33,894 nt of DNA, from NCBI GenBank assembly GCA_016867395.1, contig VGJS01000045.1, positions 1 to 33,894 on the forward strand. The letters run 5' to 3'. Below, piece after piece: positions 33,447-33,894 of this stretch (the stretch's first letter is position 1; every line of letters begins with the position of its first letter). The position numbers were made by a program, and so were the translations under genes. A model generated the notes under the pieces. It made no database searches. It saw only the letters and a list, made by a program, of their open reading frames with translations, and was not told the origin of the DNA. This stretch comes from Candidatus Handelsmanbacteria bacterium (lineage in GTDB: Bacteria > Latescibacterota > UBA2968 > UBA8231).

Positions 33447-33715
33447 GAAGGCCCCGGCTGTGGGTGCAGGGCGGCATAGCGGTGGGAGAATTCGCCGTTG
33501 GGCAGGTGCGGTTGGTGGTTGTGCCGCAGCTCCGGCCGCAGGCTCTGCACGAAGTAAACATCCAGCTCTCCCTTATTTTTGGCCGGGATGCGACCGCAGT
33601 ACTCGCAGAGGAGGAAATCCGCGACTAGTTCGTAGGTGGCCGGCGAGATGTTGACCTTGCCCACCACAGCTGAGGACTTGCATTTGCTGGCGGTGTTCGC
33701 AGTGTCGCTCCAGAC
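33443..33715 (-). pseudogene. 3' stub of a class III adenylate/guanylate cyclase gene
   Basis: Ninety codons remain. VWSDTANTASK corresponds to the conserved GDxVNxAxR region of class III cyclases, with Lys in place of the usual Arg. GKVNISPATYELV and IPAKNKGELDVYFV follow, as at the end of such cyclase domains. The rest of the catalytic domain is missing because the IS3-family end at 33716 begins exactly before the valine. The stub keeps an open frame to a stop overlapping the next gene. As it stands it cannot make cyclic nucleotide. The neighbouring cNMP-binding protein at 25805-26356 may have been a partner of some such cyclase. Confidence 0.8.
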
Positions 33716-33740
33716 TGGAGTTTCCCCGATTTAGTGGACA
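33716..33740 (+). repeat. terminal inverted repeat of an IS3-family element
   Basis: The 25-base end begins TGGAGTTTCC and finishes TTTAGTGGACA. It matches the inward right end of the element at 9877-11512 at about 21 of 25 positions. It marks the insertion point in the cyclase gene. Confidence 0.75.
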
Positions 33741-33756
33741 GTTTTGGTCTTTCGGA

Positions 33757-33894
33757 TCAAGCCGAGAGATGATACCTCTTTTCATAGTTGATCGGCGACA
33801 GATAATCAAGGGCGGAGTGGCGCCGATGGGGATTATACCAGCCTTCGATGTAAGGGAAAAGCTGCTGTCGCGCCTGGGTCTGGGTCTGGAAGGA
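33757..33894 (-). CDS. IS3-family transposase orfB C-terminus (runs off the window)
   Basis: The last 45 residues of an IS3 OrfB are FQTQTQARQQLFPYIEGWYN, then PHRRHSALDYLSPINYEKRY and HLSA, with no stop or frameshift in the visible part. The same region in the element at 10848-11456 is damaged, so this copy looks younger. Its catalytic D-D-E part lies outside the window. It belongs with the inverted repeat at 33716-33740. Confidence 0.85.
   Translation of the reverse strand, partial: SFQTQTQARQQLFPYIEGWYNPHRRHSALDYLSPINYEKRYHLSA

Overview
The window is a GC-rich bacterial chromosome segment with accessory elements and many decayed genes. No rRNA, tRNA or CRISPR array is visible. Several features fit the FCB superphylum: an M6 protease with a FlgD/Por-like C-terminal tail, a lipoprotein opening with an N-P-L-D-P type sequence after the lipobox Cys, a remnant of a Bacteroidota-style outer-membrane barrel, and many Gfo/Idh/MocA oxidoreductases beside a sugar-phosphate-isomerase-like TIM barrel. 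A Latescibacterota-like (WS3) or related lineage is my best guess. This is an inference from gene content, not a placement.

Layout. 1-2225 is a decay zone: a broken IS481-type transposase, a frameshifted PRMT-like methyltransferase, and a vapBC pair whose toxin gene carries one amber codon. 2226-4747 (minus) holds a cystathionine gamma-synthase-type enzyme and threonine synthase in translational overlap, a branch point of Met/Thr synthesis. 4889-6193 (minus) encodes an acidic protein with repeated FliM-N-terminus-like E-I-D-A-L motifs and ends in a clear terminator. 6454-9772 (minus) runs from a flippase-like membrane protein through a class II (fuculose-phosphate type) aldolase with an encapsulation-peptide-like tail and a TPR-parvulin protein to a ThiT-like thiamine transporter. 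9877-11512 is a dead IS3-family element with a dead IS200/IS605-type element inserted in it. 11830-13279 is tyrS behind a strong promoter and an in-leader terminator. guaA is convergent with tyrS and reads minus to 13284.

15157-19022 (minus) is an operon of nadB and three envelope proteins, two of which share a domain. 19208-23559 (minus) is an HD-GYP protein overlapping a secreted M6 metalloprotease. 23626-24391 is a wrecked outer-membrane barrel gene. 24514-25347 (plus) is a sugar isomerase/epimerase-like TIM barrel. 25473-26356 (minus) is a cyclic-nucleotide-binding protein overlapping a small basic protein. 26490-31187 (plus) is a carbohydrate operon (Gfo, VOC, Gfo) that runs into gatB and a broken SDR, followed by an Rsm22-like methyltransferase. 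32202-33446 (minus) is a third Gfo-like protein lacking the E-K-P motif. It overlaps the 3' stub of an adenylate cyclase gene cut by another IS3-family element that runs off the window.

Four-base stop/start overlaps link at least nine gene pairs, so translational coupling is the local style. The strongest leads are the E-I-D-A-L repeat protein, the aldolase with its targeting-like tail and unusual neighbours, the tyrS leader, and the high density of recent pseudogenes. I do not see a complete new defence or mobile system.
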